From assembly GCF_018599195.1 (NCBI RefSeq), contig NZ_JAHFVK010000001.1:1302001-1366000 (forward strand): a stretch of 64,000 nt of DNA, given 5' to 3'. The DNA is from Croceibacterium selenioxidans (GTDB lineage Bacteria; Pseudomonadota; Alphaproteobacteria; Sphingomonadales; Sphingomonadaceae). The notes beneath the pieces were generated by a model, which was given only the letters and a program-made list of their open reading frames with translations, made no database searches and had not been told where the DNA came from. Shown here piece after piece: positions 36,015-44,039 of the stretch. The number at the start of each line of letters is the position of its first letter. Position 1 is the first letter of the stretch. Made by a program: the position numbers and the translations under genes.

Positions 36015-38356
36015 GGCAGCACGATCGTCGCGGTTGTTCCGGAGCCCTTTTCCGACTGGAGTTCCAGCCGGCCGCCATGCGCTTCGATCAGCTGTCGGGC
36101 CAGCGGCAGGCCAAGGCCGCCACGCCGGCTTTCCGGCTTGCCGTCCGCGCCCATCCGATAACCATCGAGCGCGCGCGCGAGCTCGCTCGGCTTCATGCCC
36201 GGGCCGTTGTCCGATACCACGATCCGCACACCTTGTTTACGACGGGAAAGAGCGACGAGAATGCGCCCGCCCGTCGGTGCTGCCTTGATTGCGTTGTCGA
36301 GCAAATTGCCGATGGCGCGTTTCAGCTGACGGATATCGGCCATGATCGTCCCTGCCGAGCGGTCACCGCGCAAGTCGAGCGTCAGGCTCTTGTCCTCGAT
36401 GGCATCTTCGCGTTCGCGCACGATCTGGGTCACGAAAGTGAGCAGGTCGGTTTCCTCGGTCGCGATCGGCAGCAGCCCGGCCTCGCTTTGCGTCAGGTCG
36501 AGCACGCTTTCGATCTGGGCACTCAACCGCCCTACAGAGGCGAGGATTGCTGCGACATATTCCTGCCCCTGATCGCTGAGCTGCCCCGCGACGCCGGTCT
36601 GCAAGAGTTCGGCGAACCCACCGATCGAAGTTAGCGGGGTGCGGAACTCGTAGGACATGTTGGCGAGGAACCGCGTCTTTACCGCATCGGCTTCTTCCAG
36701 CGCCGTATTGCGTTCGCGCAGGGCATCCTCGGCTTTCTTGCTGTCGGTGACGTCAAGCACGGTAAGCAACCCGTTGCCATCGGGAAGCGGCACACCTGCA
36801 AACTCCAGGGTGCGTCCGTTCGAGAGTTGCACCCGCCCACCCCGCTGCTTGCGGTCTAGGGTGGCGGCGCGCACGACCTCGCCGATCGCTTCCCTTTGGC
36901 CCGGCCGCGCGAGCCTCGATCCAATACGCTCGAGCAGGGACTCGATCCGCGGATGTTCGTCGAACCATTCCTCCGGAAGCCCCCAGATTTCGGGAAAGCG
37001 GCGGTTCCATAGCTGCATCCGGCCATCCGGCGCGAACACGGCGAGAGATTCGAACAGACTGTCGAATGTCGCGGTTCGCGTACGCAGGAGCGTATCGCGC
37101 CCGGCTGAAAGCGCCAATTGCTCGGAGCGGTCCTCGGCAACCATGAACAGCCCGCCGTCGGGCAAAGGCTGGGCGACAATCCTGAGGTGGGTTCCGTCCG
37201 ATAGCGTCCAGGCATCTTCGCTCGCCTCACCGGCCGTGAACCAGCCCCCAAGCTCACGACGCCAGACCGGGAAGTCGCGCACCTCGGGCAAGCGGCCCGC
37301 CTCACGCGCGGTGTCGAGGAAGCGATCGAACTTCAGCGGATCGAGACGCGCGGCAGGCGGCATCGCGAAGATGCGCTGGAAGGGCTGGTTGGCGAAGGTC
37401 AGCACCCGGTCCGCGTCGAACTGTGCCACGCCCACGGAAAGCTGGTCGATGATCGAACGCTGAGCTTCGCGGAATGCGCGGAATTCGCGAGCCTGCTCTT
37501 CCATCTCCTCGATGTCGATGGCGTAGCCGGCGACGCCTTCCTTACCGAGCGGAAGATCGCTGACCCGCAACGTGCGGCGCTGGGTCCCGACCGTGGCCTG
37601 GACGATGCGCTCCACCGGCAGATCCTTGTCCGCTGCCTGCCGCGCGACTTGGGCCGCGCTGAGCCCATCGACCACCTCGATCAATTCGACCTGATTCTTG
37701 ACGCAGTCCTCGGCGCTCTCGCTCCCGACCGCTTCGACATAAGCACTGTTCACGAGGCGCAGCTTCATGTCCGGACCGCGGAACCACATCGGCGTGGGCG
37801 CCGCCTCTATCAGACCGACAAGCGCGGCGAAGTCAGTCTTGGCCCTTGCGGTTTCGCTGCGCAGGCGTGCCAATTCTCCCTGGCTTTCGGAGAAGTCGAA
37901 CCACCAAAGCAAAGCCGCTCCGTTCGGGGCGATGACGGGATCGGCCAGGTGACCGCGTATCGCCAGGCTCTTGCCCGAACCACGCGGCGTGGCGACCATG
38001 CTGAAGGGCGCCGCGGTCTTTTGCGTCTTGCGGACCGCGTCGCGCAATTGATCGAGGTCATCGGCCTCGAGACCGCCGGCCTCCCCGCCATCGAGTTCGC
38101 TCAGGTATCCCGGCAATTTTGCCAGCCCAAGCCATGCCGCGAGCCGTTCCGGGCCCTCGATCTTGCCGTCCGACCTCACCAACAGCGGAATAGCCGGAGA
38201 ATCGTCTATCATGCGCGTAAGCCGCCGCGCCGTCGACCGGGCCGTGCGGGCGTGCCGGGCGCGGCTTTGCGCCGCCAGCACCAGCCAGACCGCACCAAAA
38301 GTCCATGCCGCCAGAAGGAGGCCCAGCATGACCAGCGCGACAGGAGATAATTCCAT
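36011..38356 (-). CDS. divL: DivL-like PAS sensor kinase with Tyr in the H-box
   Basis: A 781-residue protein: N-terminal membrane helix (about 7-28), several PAS-type sensory repeats between about 50 and 540, a DHp helix pair and a complete HATPase domain (GNLLDNAIKA, DNGPGM, GGLGLPLA). The H-box reads LANMSYEFRTPLTSIGG, so the phosphorylated His is replaced by Tyr569 (codon at 36650-36652), as in Caulobacter DivL. DivL is a pseudokinase-like partner that controls CckA and hence CtrA during the cell cycle. It opens the operon continuing into tsaE. Confidence 0.92.
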   Translation of the reverse strand: MELSPVALVMLGLLLAAWTFGAVWLVLAAQSRARHARTARSTARRLTRMIDDSPAIPLLVRSDGKIEGPERLAAWLGLAKLPGYLSELDGGEAGGLEADDLDQLRDAVRKTQKTAAPFSMVATPRGSGKSLAIRGHLADPVIAPNGAALLWWFDFSESQGELARLRSETARAKTDFAALVGLIEAAPTPMWFRGPDMKLRLVNSAYVEAVGSESAEDCVKNQVELIEVVDGLSAAQVARQAADKDLPVERIVQATVGTQRRTLRVSDLPLGKEGVAGYAIDIEEMEEQAREFRAFREAQRSIIDQLSVGVAQFDADRVLTFANQPFQRIFAMPPAARLDPLKFDRFLDTAREAGRLPEVRDFPVWRRELGGWFTAGEASEDAWTLSDGTHLRIVAQPLPDGGLFMVAEDRSEQLALSAGRDTLLRTRTATFDSLFESLAVFAPDGRMQLWNRRFPEIWGLPEEWFDEHPRIESLLERIGSRLARPGQREAIGEVVRAATLDRKQRGGRVQLSNGRTLEFAGVPLPDGNGLLTVLDVTDSKKAEDALRERNTALEEADAVKTRFLANMSYEFRTPLTSIGGFAELLQTGVAGQLSDQGQEYVAAILASVGRLSAQIESVLDLTQSEAGLLPIATEETDLLTFVTQIVREREDAIEDKSLTLDLRGDRSAGTIMADIRQLKRAIGNLLDNAIKAAPTGGRILVALSRRKQGVRIVVSDNGPGMKPSELARALDGYRMGADGKPESRRGGLGLPLARQLIEAHGGRLELQSEKGSGTTATIVLP

Positions 38357-38548
38357 GACCTGTCAGCTATTAGCGCCGAGGGGGGGATGCAATGCCTGAA
38401 GCCCGCTCCTGCACGACTATTCGGACCGGATGAGCGCGCAATCCTGCCTGAGAGCGAACCTCAAAGGAAGGTGGTGCGCGTGTTGAGGGAGTGACGGAGG
38501 GCCGTTGCGTAATCGCAGCTCCTTCACCCATTCCGCGTGTCCACCCTC

Positions 38549-38573
38549 CCCATCGCTTCGCGACAGGGAGGAT
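38549..38573. repeat. REP-like palindromic repeat, copy A
   Basis: CCCATCGCTTCGCGAC followed by AGGGAGGAT matches the copy at 60585-60609 at 24 of 25 positions. It is palindromic (CCTCCC with GGGAGG, inner TCGC with GCGA) and lies about 20 bases past the ahcY stop, so it may end that transcript. Confidence 0.65.
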
Positions 38574-38592
38574 GGGGTTTCTCGCAGAACCC

Positions 38593-40002
38593 TTAGTAGC
38601 GGTAGTGGTCGGCCTTGAAGGGACCGCTCACTGGCACGCCGATGTAATCGGCCTGGCGCTGGCTCAATTTGGTCAGCTTGGCGCCGAGCTTGTCGAGGTG
38701 CAGAGCGGCGACCTTCTCGTCCAGGTGCTTGGGCAGCACGTAAACGTCGTTCTGGTACTGCTCACCCTTGGTGTAGAGCTCGATCTGCGCCAGCACCTGG
38801 TTGGTGAAGCTGCAGCTCATCACGAAGCTCGGGTGACCGGTGGCGCAGCCGAGGTTCACCAGGCGGCCCTTGGCGAGAATGATGATCTTCTTGCCATCCG
38901 GGAAGGTGACCAGGTCGGTGCCCGGCTTCACTTCCGCCCAGTCGTAGTTGTCGAGGGCGGCGATCTGGATCTCGCTGTCGAAGTGGCCGATGTTGCAGAC
39001 AATCGACATCGGCTTCATCGCCTTCATGTGCTCGGCGGTGATGACGTCTTCGTTGCCAGTCGCGGTGACGAAGATGTCGCAGCGCTTCACCGCTTCTTCC
39101 ATCGTCACGACTTCATAGCCTTCCATCGCGGCCTGGAGAGCGCAGATCGGATCGATCTCAGTCACCATGACGCGAGCGCCGCCATTGCGGAGACTGTCGG
39201 CAGAACCCTTTCCGACGTCACCGAAACCGGCGACGCAGGCGACCTTGCCGGCCAGCATCACGTCGGTCGCCCGACGGATCGCGTCCACCAGCGATTCCTT
39301 GCAACCGTAGAGGTTGTCGAACTTCGACTTGGTGACACTGTCGTTCACGTTGATCGCCGGAAACGGCAGCTTGCCCTGCTTGGCCAGGCTGTAGAGACGA
39401 TGAACCCCAGTGGTTGTTTCCTCGGACACGCCGTGGATCGCCTGGACCGTCTTGGTCAGGTAGCCCGGCTTGGCCTTGAGGAAGGCCTTGAGCGCGCGGA
39501 CGAACTCGATTTCTTCGGCGTTGGAAGGTTCGAACAGGTCCTCACCGGCTTCGACACGCGCGCCCCACAGCGCGAACATCGTGGCGTCGCCGCCGTCGTC
39601 GAGGATGATGTTGCAAGTGGTATCGTCACCCCATTCGAAGATCTTGCCGACGTAGTCCCAGTATTCGGCCAGGCTCTCGCCCTTGATCGCGAACACGGGA
39701 ATGCCCCGCGCGGCGATGGCGGCGGCGGCGTGGTCCTGGGTGGAGAAGATGTTGCAAGTGGCCCAGCGTACTTCCGCCCCGAGAGCAACGAGCGTCTCGA
39801 TCAGAACGGCGGTCTGGATCGTCATGTGCAGCGAGCCAGTGATGCGCGCGCCCTTGAGGGGCTGCGATGGGCCGTATTCCTCGCGCAGTGCCATCAGGCC
39901 CGGCATCTCGGTTTCGGCAATGGCAATCTCGGCCCGGCCGTAGTCGGCCTGCGAGATGTCCCGGACGATATAGTCTTTTTCTACGACGGCAGCGGTAGCC
40001 AC
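38593..40002 (-). CDS. ahcY: Adenosylhomocysteinase
   Basis: 469 residues from a GTG at 40002 with AGGAG about 9 bases upstream; the open frame to 40164 upstream is not protein-like. It splits S-adenosylhomocysteine to adenosine and homocysteine. Substrate-region [10 protein letters not shown], the NAD-binding [11 protein letters not shown] and the C-terminal KADHYRY are all present. The 150-base leader separates it from the divergent ECF41 unit. Confidence 0.97.
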   Translation of the reverse strand: MATAAVVEKDYIVRDISQADYGRAEIAIAETEMPGLMALREEYGPSQPLKGARITGSLHMTIQTAVLIETLVALGAEVRWATCNIFSTQDHAAAAIAARGIPVFAIKGESLAEYWDYVGKIFEWGDDTTCNIILDDGGDATMFALWGARVEAGEDLFEPSNAEEIEFVRALKAFLKAKPGYLTKTVQAIHGVSEETTTGVHRLYSLAKQGKLPFPAINVNDSVTKSKFDNLYGCKESLVDAIRRATDVMLAGKVACVAGFGDVGKGSADSLRNGGARVMVTEIDPICALQAAMEGYEVVTMEEAVKRCDIFVTATGNEDVITAEHMKAMKPMSIVCNIGHFDSEIQIAALDNYDWAEVKPGTDLVTFPDGKKIIILAKGRLVNLGCATGHPSFVMSCSFTNQVLAQIELYTKGEQYQNDVYVLPKHLDEKVAALHLDKLGAKLTKLSQRQADYIGVPVSGPFKADHYRY

Positions 40003-40158
40003 GGTGCAACACTCCTGTGCTTTGGGGTGAAGGCGCAGCCGGGGCTCCATGCCGACGCCGGTATCGCGAACGCACATAGTCCGTCGCGCCGCGCATGGCA
40101 AACACGCCTTGGTCGATCCACCCGCTGAACGGGTAGAACGAAGAATTTTCGCCCGCGA
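40003..40158 (-). other. ahcY leader region
   Basis: The leader contains ACCCG (40120-40124) pairing with CGGGT (40130-40134) around a 5-base loop, and GC-rich segments. I looked for SAM-II and SAH riboswitch cores and do not see them, so I only note a possible structured leader. Confidence 0.3.
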
Positions 40159-40185
40159 TGTCACATCCGCGTTGGCTGCCTCGTC
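40159..40185 (+). promoter_or_regulatory. ECF41-type promoter
   Basis: TGTCACA at 40159-40165, a 16-base spacer, then CGTC at 40182-40185. This is the published -35/-10 pair for ECF41 sigma factors. It lies 24 to 40 bases upstream of the possible starts of the first gene in an operon that encodes an ECF41 factor, so it is probably autoregulated. Confidence 0.8.
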
Positions 40186-40208
40186 AAGGCATCGTCCCTC
40201 AAAATGAA

Positions 40209-40679
40209 ATGGATGTGATCATCATGACGATGCGCCTCAATCCCTACACCGCCGCGCCGGAACTCATAAAAGCCTGGCTCGATCATTCGAATCAGGTTGC
40301 CGAGAGCGGTCTCGAGAAGCCCTTGGTCGAGCTGGTAAAAATTCGGGCCTCGCAGATCAACGGCTGCGCCAATTGCCTCAATATGCATACGTTTGAAGCG
40401 CGTCAGGCTGGGGAGACCGAACAGCGGATCGCTCTGCTAAACGCATGGGAGGAAGCGCCCTGCTACAGTGACCGCGAACGCGCCGCGCTGGCCTGGACCG
40501 ATCACCTCACACTGGTTGCCACCAAGCGCGCCCCCGCCCCCGTCTATGCCCGACTGGACGAGCTGTTCAGCAAGGAAGAACAAGTGAAACTCACGCTAAT
40601 GATCAACGTGATCAACGGCTGGAACCGCCTCGCGGTTGCTTTCGAATTGTTCGATCCGGGGTTAGGCTGGAAGGCATGA
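40209..40679 (+). CDS. Carboxymuconolactone decarboxylase/AhpD-like protein
   Basis: 156 residues if started at 40209 (ATG also at 40224 and 40230); any start must lie downstream of the promoter at 40185, which excludes the longer frame from 40158. It carries the redox CxxC in [12 protein letters not shown] (about residues 51-62) of the AhpD/CMD family. Such proteins are the most common partners of ECF41 sigma factors. The stop overlaps the sigma gene as ATGA. Likely a peroxidase-like or oxidative-stress enzyme. Confidence 0.9.
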   Translation: MDVIIMTMRLNPYTAAPELIKAWLDHSNQVAESGLEKPLVELVKIRASQINGCANCLNMHTFEARQAGETEQRIALLNAWEEAPCYSDRERAALAWTDHLTLVATKRAPAPVYARLDELFSKEEQVKLTLMINVINGWNRLAVAFELFDPGLGWKA

Positions 40680-41530
40680 ACGAGACGGTCGCTCAGTTCG
40701 AAGCATTAAGGCCGCGGCTGCTCCGCGTTGCCTACCGCATGCTCGGGTCGATGGGCGATGCCGAAGACGTGGTGCAGGACGCGTGGCTACGCTGGCAGGC
40801 GGCAGATCGTGCCGTCGTGCGCACGCCAGAGGCGTACCTGCGCCGCGTGGTCACGCGGCTGTGTCTAGATCAGCTCAAATCGGCGCGGGCGCGGCGGGAG
40901 GACTACGTTGGAACCTGGCTGCCCGATCCGGTGGTGGAAGCGGAGGAAGAGGACGACGTGACACTTCCGCTCATGCTCGCCCTCGAACGGCTCTCCCCGC
41001 TGGAACGCGCGGCCTTCCTGCTTCACGATGTCTTCGGCGAGAGCTTCGAGCAGATCGCAGAGACGCTTGGACGTGATCCCGCCGCCTGCCGCCAACTCGC
41101 CCGCCGGGCCCGCGAGCATGTGAGAACGGAAAAGCCGCGCTTTCCTGTCGACCACGCCCACGGGATGGAAATGGCCGAGGCCTTCTTTGCCGCCTCGCGC
41201 GAAGGCGACACCGCGCGGCTCGGGACGATGCTGGCCAGCGACGTCGGTTTCTATTCGGACGGTGGCGGCAAGCGGCCAGCCGTGGCCAGAGTGATGCGAG
41301 GAGCCGATGAGGTGGCTCGGACTTACGCCGCACTCGCCCGGCTGACGCGCGGGCACAGGGGATCACTGATCCGCTATGCGTATGTGAACGGTCTTCCCGG
41401 ATACATAACGCGCGAGGCGGACGGCGTGCTGCAGACCACCGCGCTCGTGATCGAAGAAGGCAAGGTCCGGGCAATCTACGTCATGCGCAACCCCGACAAG
41501 CTCCAGCATCTGGAAGGTGCACTTCATTAG
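40676..41530 (+). CDS. sigJ: ECF41-family RNA polymerase sigma factor (SigJ-like)
   Basis: A 284-residue sigma factor: region 2 (LRVAYRMLGSMGDAEDVVQD), region 4 (LERLSPLERAAFLLHDVFGE) and a C-terminal SnoaL-like domain of about 115 residues. The ECF41 hallmarks WLPDP, DGGGK and NPDKL are all present. In this group the C-terminal domain replaces an anti-sigma factor and controls activity. Co-transcribed with the CMD-like gene from the matching promoter at 40159. Confidence 0.93.
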   Translation: MNETVAQFEALRPRLLRVAYRMLGSMGDAEDVVQDAWLRWQAADRAVVRTPEAYLRRVVTRLCLDQLKSARARREDYVGTWLPDPVVEAEEEDDVTLPLMLALERLSPLERAAFLLHDVFGESFEQIAETLGRDPAACRQLARRAREHVRTEKPRFPVDHAHGMEMAEAFFAASREGDTARLGTMLASDVGFYSDGGGKRPAVARVMRGADEVARTYAALARLTRGHRGSLIRYAYVNGLPGYITREADGVLQTTALVIEEGKVRAIYVMRNPDKLQHLEGALH

Positions 41531-41608
41531 GCGCTAATTCGTTCGCGGTTGCGCCCCGGGCGGCAGAACCTATGTACGCAGGCGCACTCACACAGGAGAA
41601 CGGTTCAG

Positions 41609-42088
41609 ATGACAATTTCCAAGGGCGACAAGCTGCCTGACGTGACACTGGTCAAGGCGACCGAGAACGGGCCGGAGAAGGTCCAGAGCGGCGAGTACTT
41701 CGCCGGCAAGAAGGTCGCCCTGTTCTCTGTGCCGGGCGCGTTCACACCGACTTGTTCGGTCAAGCACCTTCCCGGCTTCGTCGAGAAGGCCGCCGAACTG
41801 AAGGCCAAGGGCGTCGACGAGATCGTCGGCACCGCGGTGAACGATGCCTTCGTGCTCGGTGCATGGAACAAGGCCTCCGGTTCGTCGGACATCACCATGC
41901 TGGCGGACGGCAACGGCGATTTTGCCGAAGCGCTGGGCCTGACGATGGACGGCAGCGGCTTCGGCATGGGCAAGCGTAGCCAGCGCTATTCGATGATCGT
42001 CAACGATGGTGTGGTCGAAGAGCTGAACGTTGAAGCTCCGGGCGACTTCAAAGTCAGCAGCGCCGAGCACATGCTCGGACAGCTCTAA
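41609..42088 (+). CDS. Peroxiredoxin (Prx5-like)
   Basis: 159 residues from the ATG at 41609, with AGGAGA about 11 bases upstream. It reduces hydroperoxides; the peroxidatic Cys sits in GAFTPTCSVKHLPGF (about residue 49), and the overall pattern matches the Prx5 branch using glutathione or glutaredoxin. It follows the ECF41 unit by 78 bases, but I see no ECF41-type promoter in front of it. Confidence 0.93.
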   Translation: MTISKGDKLPDVTLVKATENGPEKVQSGEYFAGKKVALFSVPGAFTPTCSVKHLPGFVEKAAELKAKGVDEIVGTAVNDAFVLGAWNKASGSSDITMLADGNGDFAEALGLTMDGSGFGMGKRSQRYSMIVNDGVVEELNVEAPGDFKVSSAEHMLGQL

Positions 42089-42096
42089 GTCAATGC

Positions 42097-42120
42097 AGGG
42101 GCGCTCTGCGGAGCGCCCCT
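42097..42120. terminator. Strong hairpin between the peroxiredoxin and murA
   Basis: AGGGGCGCTC and GAGCGCCCCT pair over 10 bases around a TGCG loop, 8 bases after the peroxiredoxin stop and 10 before the convergent murA stop. It can end both transcripts. Confidence 0.85.
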
Positions 42121-42130
42121 CACCTTTCGT

Positions 42131-43429
42131 TCAGGCGTTTTGCACCCACTGCACGTCCGCGCCGAGCGACACGAAGTTGTCGATGAACCCAGGGTGCGCA
42201 CGGCGGATCGGGTCTGCATCGAGAATGGTCGACTCACCCTTGATCGAAGATGCGACCATCAGCAGCGCGATAGCGACGCGGATGATGTACGGGCTCGTAA
42301 CCGTCGCCGGCGCCAATTCATCTCCGCCGAAGGTGATCAGGCGATGTGGGTCGCACAGGAGCGTATGGGCGCCGAACAGCGAGAGTTCGGTGTGCCAGGT
42401 GAGCCCGCCCTCGTAGACCTTGTTCCAGAACATCACCGAACCTTGCGCCTTTACGCCAAGCGCAATGAAGATCGGCAAAAGGTCGGCCGGAATGTAGGGC
42501 CACGGCGCCGCCTCGACCTTCGTGATGAGGTGCGAGGTGAAGTTCTCCTCGACTACCAGCCGTTTCGGCGCCGCCAGTCGCGACCAGCCTCCTTCGTGCT
42601 TCACCTCAGCTCCGAACTTGCCGAACGTGCGGTCGATCAGGTCGAAGTGTTCCGGGTGATTGTTGCGCACCTGGATGTCACCACCGGTTACCGCCGCCAG
42701 TGCCAGGAACGTGGCGATCTCGTGAAAATCGTCGATGAAGGTGTAGTCAGCCCCGCCGAGCTTCGTCCCGCCCTCGACCGAAACCATCGACGTTCCCTTG
42801 CCGATGATCTTCGCGCCTAAGAGCTCGAGGAAGGTGCACATTTCCTGCACGTGAGGCTCGCAAGCAGCGTTGACGATCTGCGAGGTCCCCTGAACGGTAA
42901 GGGCGCTGAGGATGAAGTTCTCGGTCGTGGTTACGGAAGCATACTCGAGCCACATACGCGCGGCCTGTCCCTTGCCGGATGCGCGGAACACGATGTCGTG
43001 CCCGCTCTGGCTGACTTCGGCTCCGAACGCACGAAACACGGCGACGTGAGGATCGATCTCGCGCGCACCGAGGGTGCAGCCCTTGACCTCGTGCTCGAGG
43101 CGGGCCTCGCCCAGCCGGACGATCAGGCCAGGGATCATCATGATCGAGGCGCGCATGGCTTGCGGCAAGCGGGCATCCGTCCCCTTTGCCACCGTCGAGT
43201 GGTCGATCTCGAGGATCTTGACTGCCTTGTCCCAATTCACCTTGGAACCGAGCGTGCCAAAGAACTCCACGATCCGGGAAACGTCGGTGATCTCGGGAAC
43301 ATTGCGCAAGGTGATCGGCGCATCAGTGAGCAAGGTGGCGCACAATACCGGAAGCACGGCGTTCTTATTGGCCGACGGTTCGATACGGCCAGTAAGGGGC
43401 TTGCCGCCCCGCACGAGTAGAGCGGTCAA
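42131..43429 (-). CDS. murA: UDP-N-acetylglucosamine 1-carboxyvinyltransferase (MurA family)
   Basis: 432 residues with an apparent TTG start 1 base after the folE stop (a GTG five codons on is an alternative). It transfers enolpyruvate to UDP-GlcNAc, the first step of peptidoglycan synthesis. The Lys-Asn pair in SANKNAVLPVL, the active Cys in KGCTLGAREID, the Asp in PADLLPIF and a C-terminal Arg (YIIRVAIAL) are retained, but overall spacing and wording differ from typical MurA, so it may be the second, divergent paralogue. Confidence 0.88.
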   Translation of the reverse strand: MTALLVRGGKPLTGRIEPSANKNAVLPVLCATLLTDAPITLRNVPEITDVSRIVEFFGTLGSKVNWDKAVKILEIDHSTVAKGTDARLPQAMRASIMMIPGLIVRLGEARLEHEVKGCTLGAREIDPHVAVFRAFGAEVSQSGHDIVFRASGKGQAARMWLEYASVTTTENFILSALTVQGTSQIVNAACEPHVQEMCTFLELLGAKIIGKGTSMVSVEGGTKLGGADYTFIDDFHEIATFLALAAVTGGDIQVRNNHPEHFDLIDRTFGKFGAEVKHEGGWSRLAAPKRLVVEENFTSHLITKVEAAPWPYIPADLLPIFIALGVKAQGSVMFWNKVYEGGLTWHTELSLFGAHTLLCDPHRLITFGGDELAPATVTSPYIIRVAIALLMVASSIKGESTILDADPIRRAHPGFIDNFVSLGADVQWVQNA

Positions 43430-43430
43430 A

Positions 43431-44039
43431 TCAGTATCCCATCAGCTTGAGGACTTCCTGGCGACTCTTGTCGTCGCGGCGGAAGATTCCCATCACCCGG
43501 CTTGTTACCATGTTCACCCCCGGTGTCCGCACCCCACGCGCGGTCATGCACGCATGGCTCGCCTCGATCACCACGGCCACGCCCTTGGGCTGCAGCTCAT
43601 CCCAGATGCACTGCGCGACTTCGGCCGTCAGGCGTTCCTGGATTTGCAGGCGGCGCGCATAGGCGTGCAGCACCCGAGCCAGCTTCGAGATACCCACGAC
43701 CCGGTCCGTAGGCAGGTAGGCGATGGCCGCCTTGCCTATGATCGGAGCCATATGATGCTCGCAATGGCTCTGGAACGGTATGTCCTTGAGCAGCACGATT
43801 TCATCGTACCCTCCGACTTCCTCGAACATGCGGGAAAGGTGGCTGGCCGGGTCTTCGGTGTAACCCTGGCAATATTCCTTCCACGCGCGCGCCACGCGCT
43901 TCGGCGTGTCGAGAAGGCCTTCGCGCTCGGGATCGTCCCCAGCCCAGCGAATCAGGGTGCGGACGGCTTCCTGCACGTCCTCCGGTACTGGCGGCTTGCC
44001 ACGCGGATCGTCCTCATCGGGACCGTCCAAACTGCTCAT
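43431..44039 (-). CDS. folE: GTP cyclohydrolase I
   Basis: A 202-residue enzyme that makes dihydroneopterin triphosphate, the entry to folate synthesis. The zinc ligands and active site are visible in SHCEHHMAPIIGKAAIAY and EASHACMTARGV. The ATG overlaps the PLD stop as ATGA. Confidence 0.97.
   Translation of the reverse strand: MSSLDGPDEDDPRGKPPVPEDVQEAVRTLIRWAGDDPEREGLLDTPKRVARAWKEYCQGYTEDPASHLSRMFEEVGGYDEIVLLKDIPFQSHCEHHMAPIIGKAAIAYLPTDRVVGISKLARVLHAYARRLQIQERLTAEVAQCIWDELQPKGVAVVIEASHACMTARGVRTPGVNMVTSRVMGIFRRDDKSRQEVLKLMGY

Noticed and set aside
38491-40128. Plus-strand open frame of about 545 codons
   Set aside because: Antisense of ahcY, no recognisable domain.
40003-40158. Possible SAM or SAH riboswitch before ahcY
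   Set aside because: I could not find the conserved core of SAM-II or SAH riboswitches; only a short hairpin is visible.
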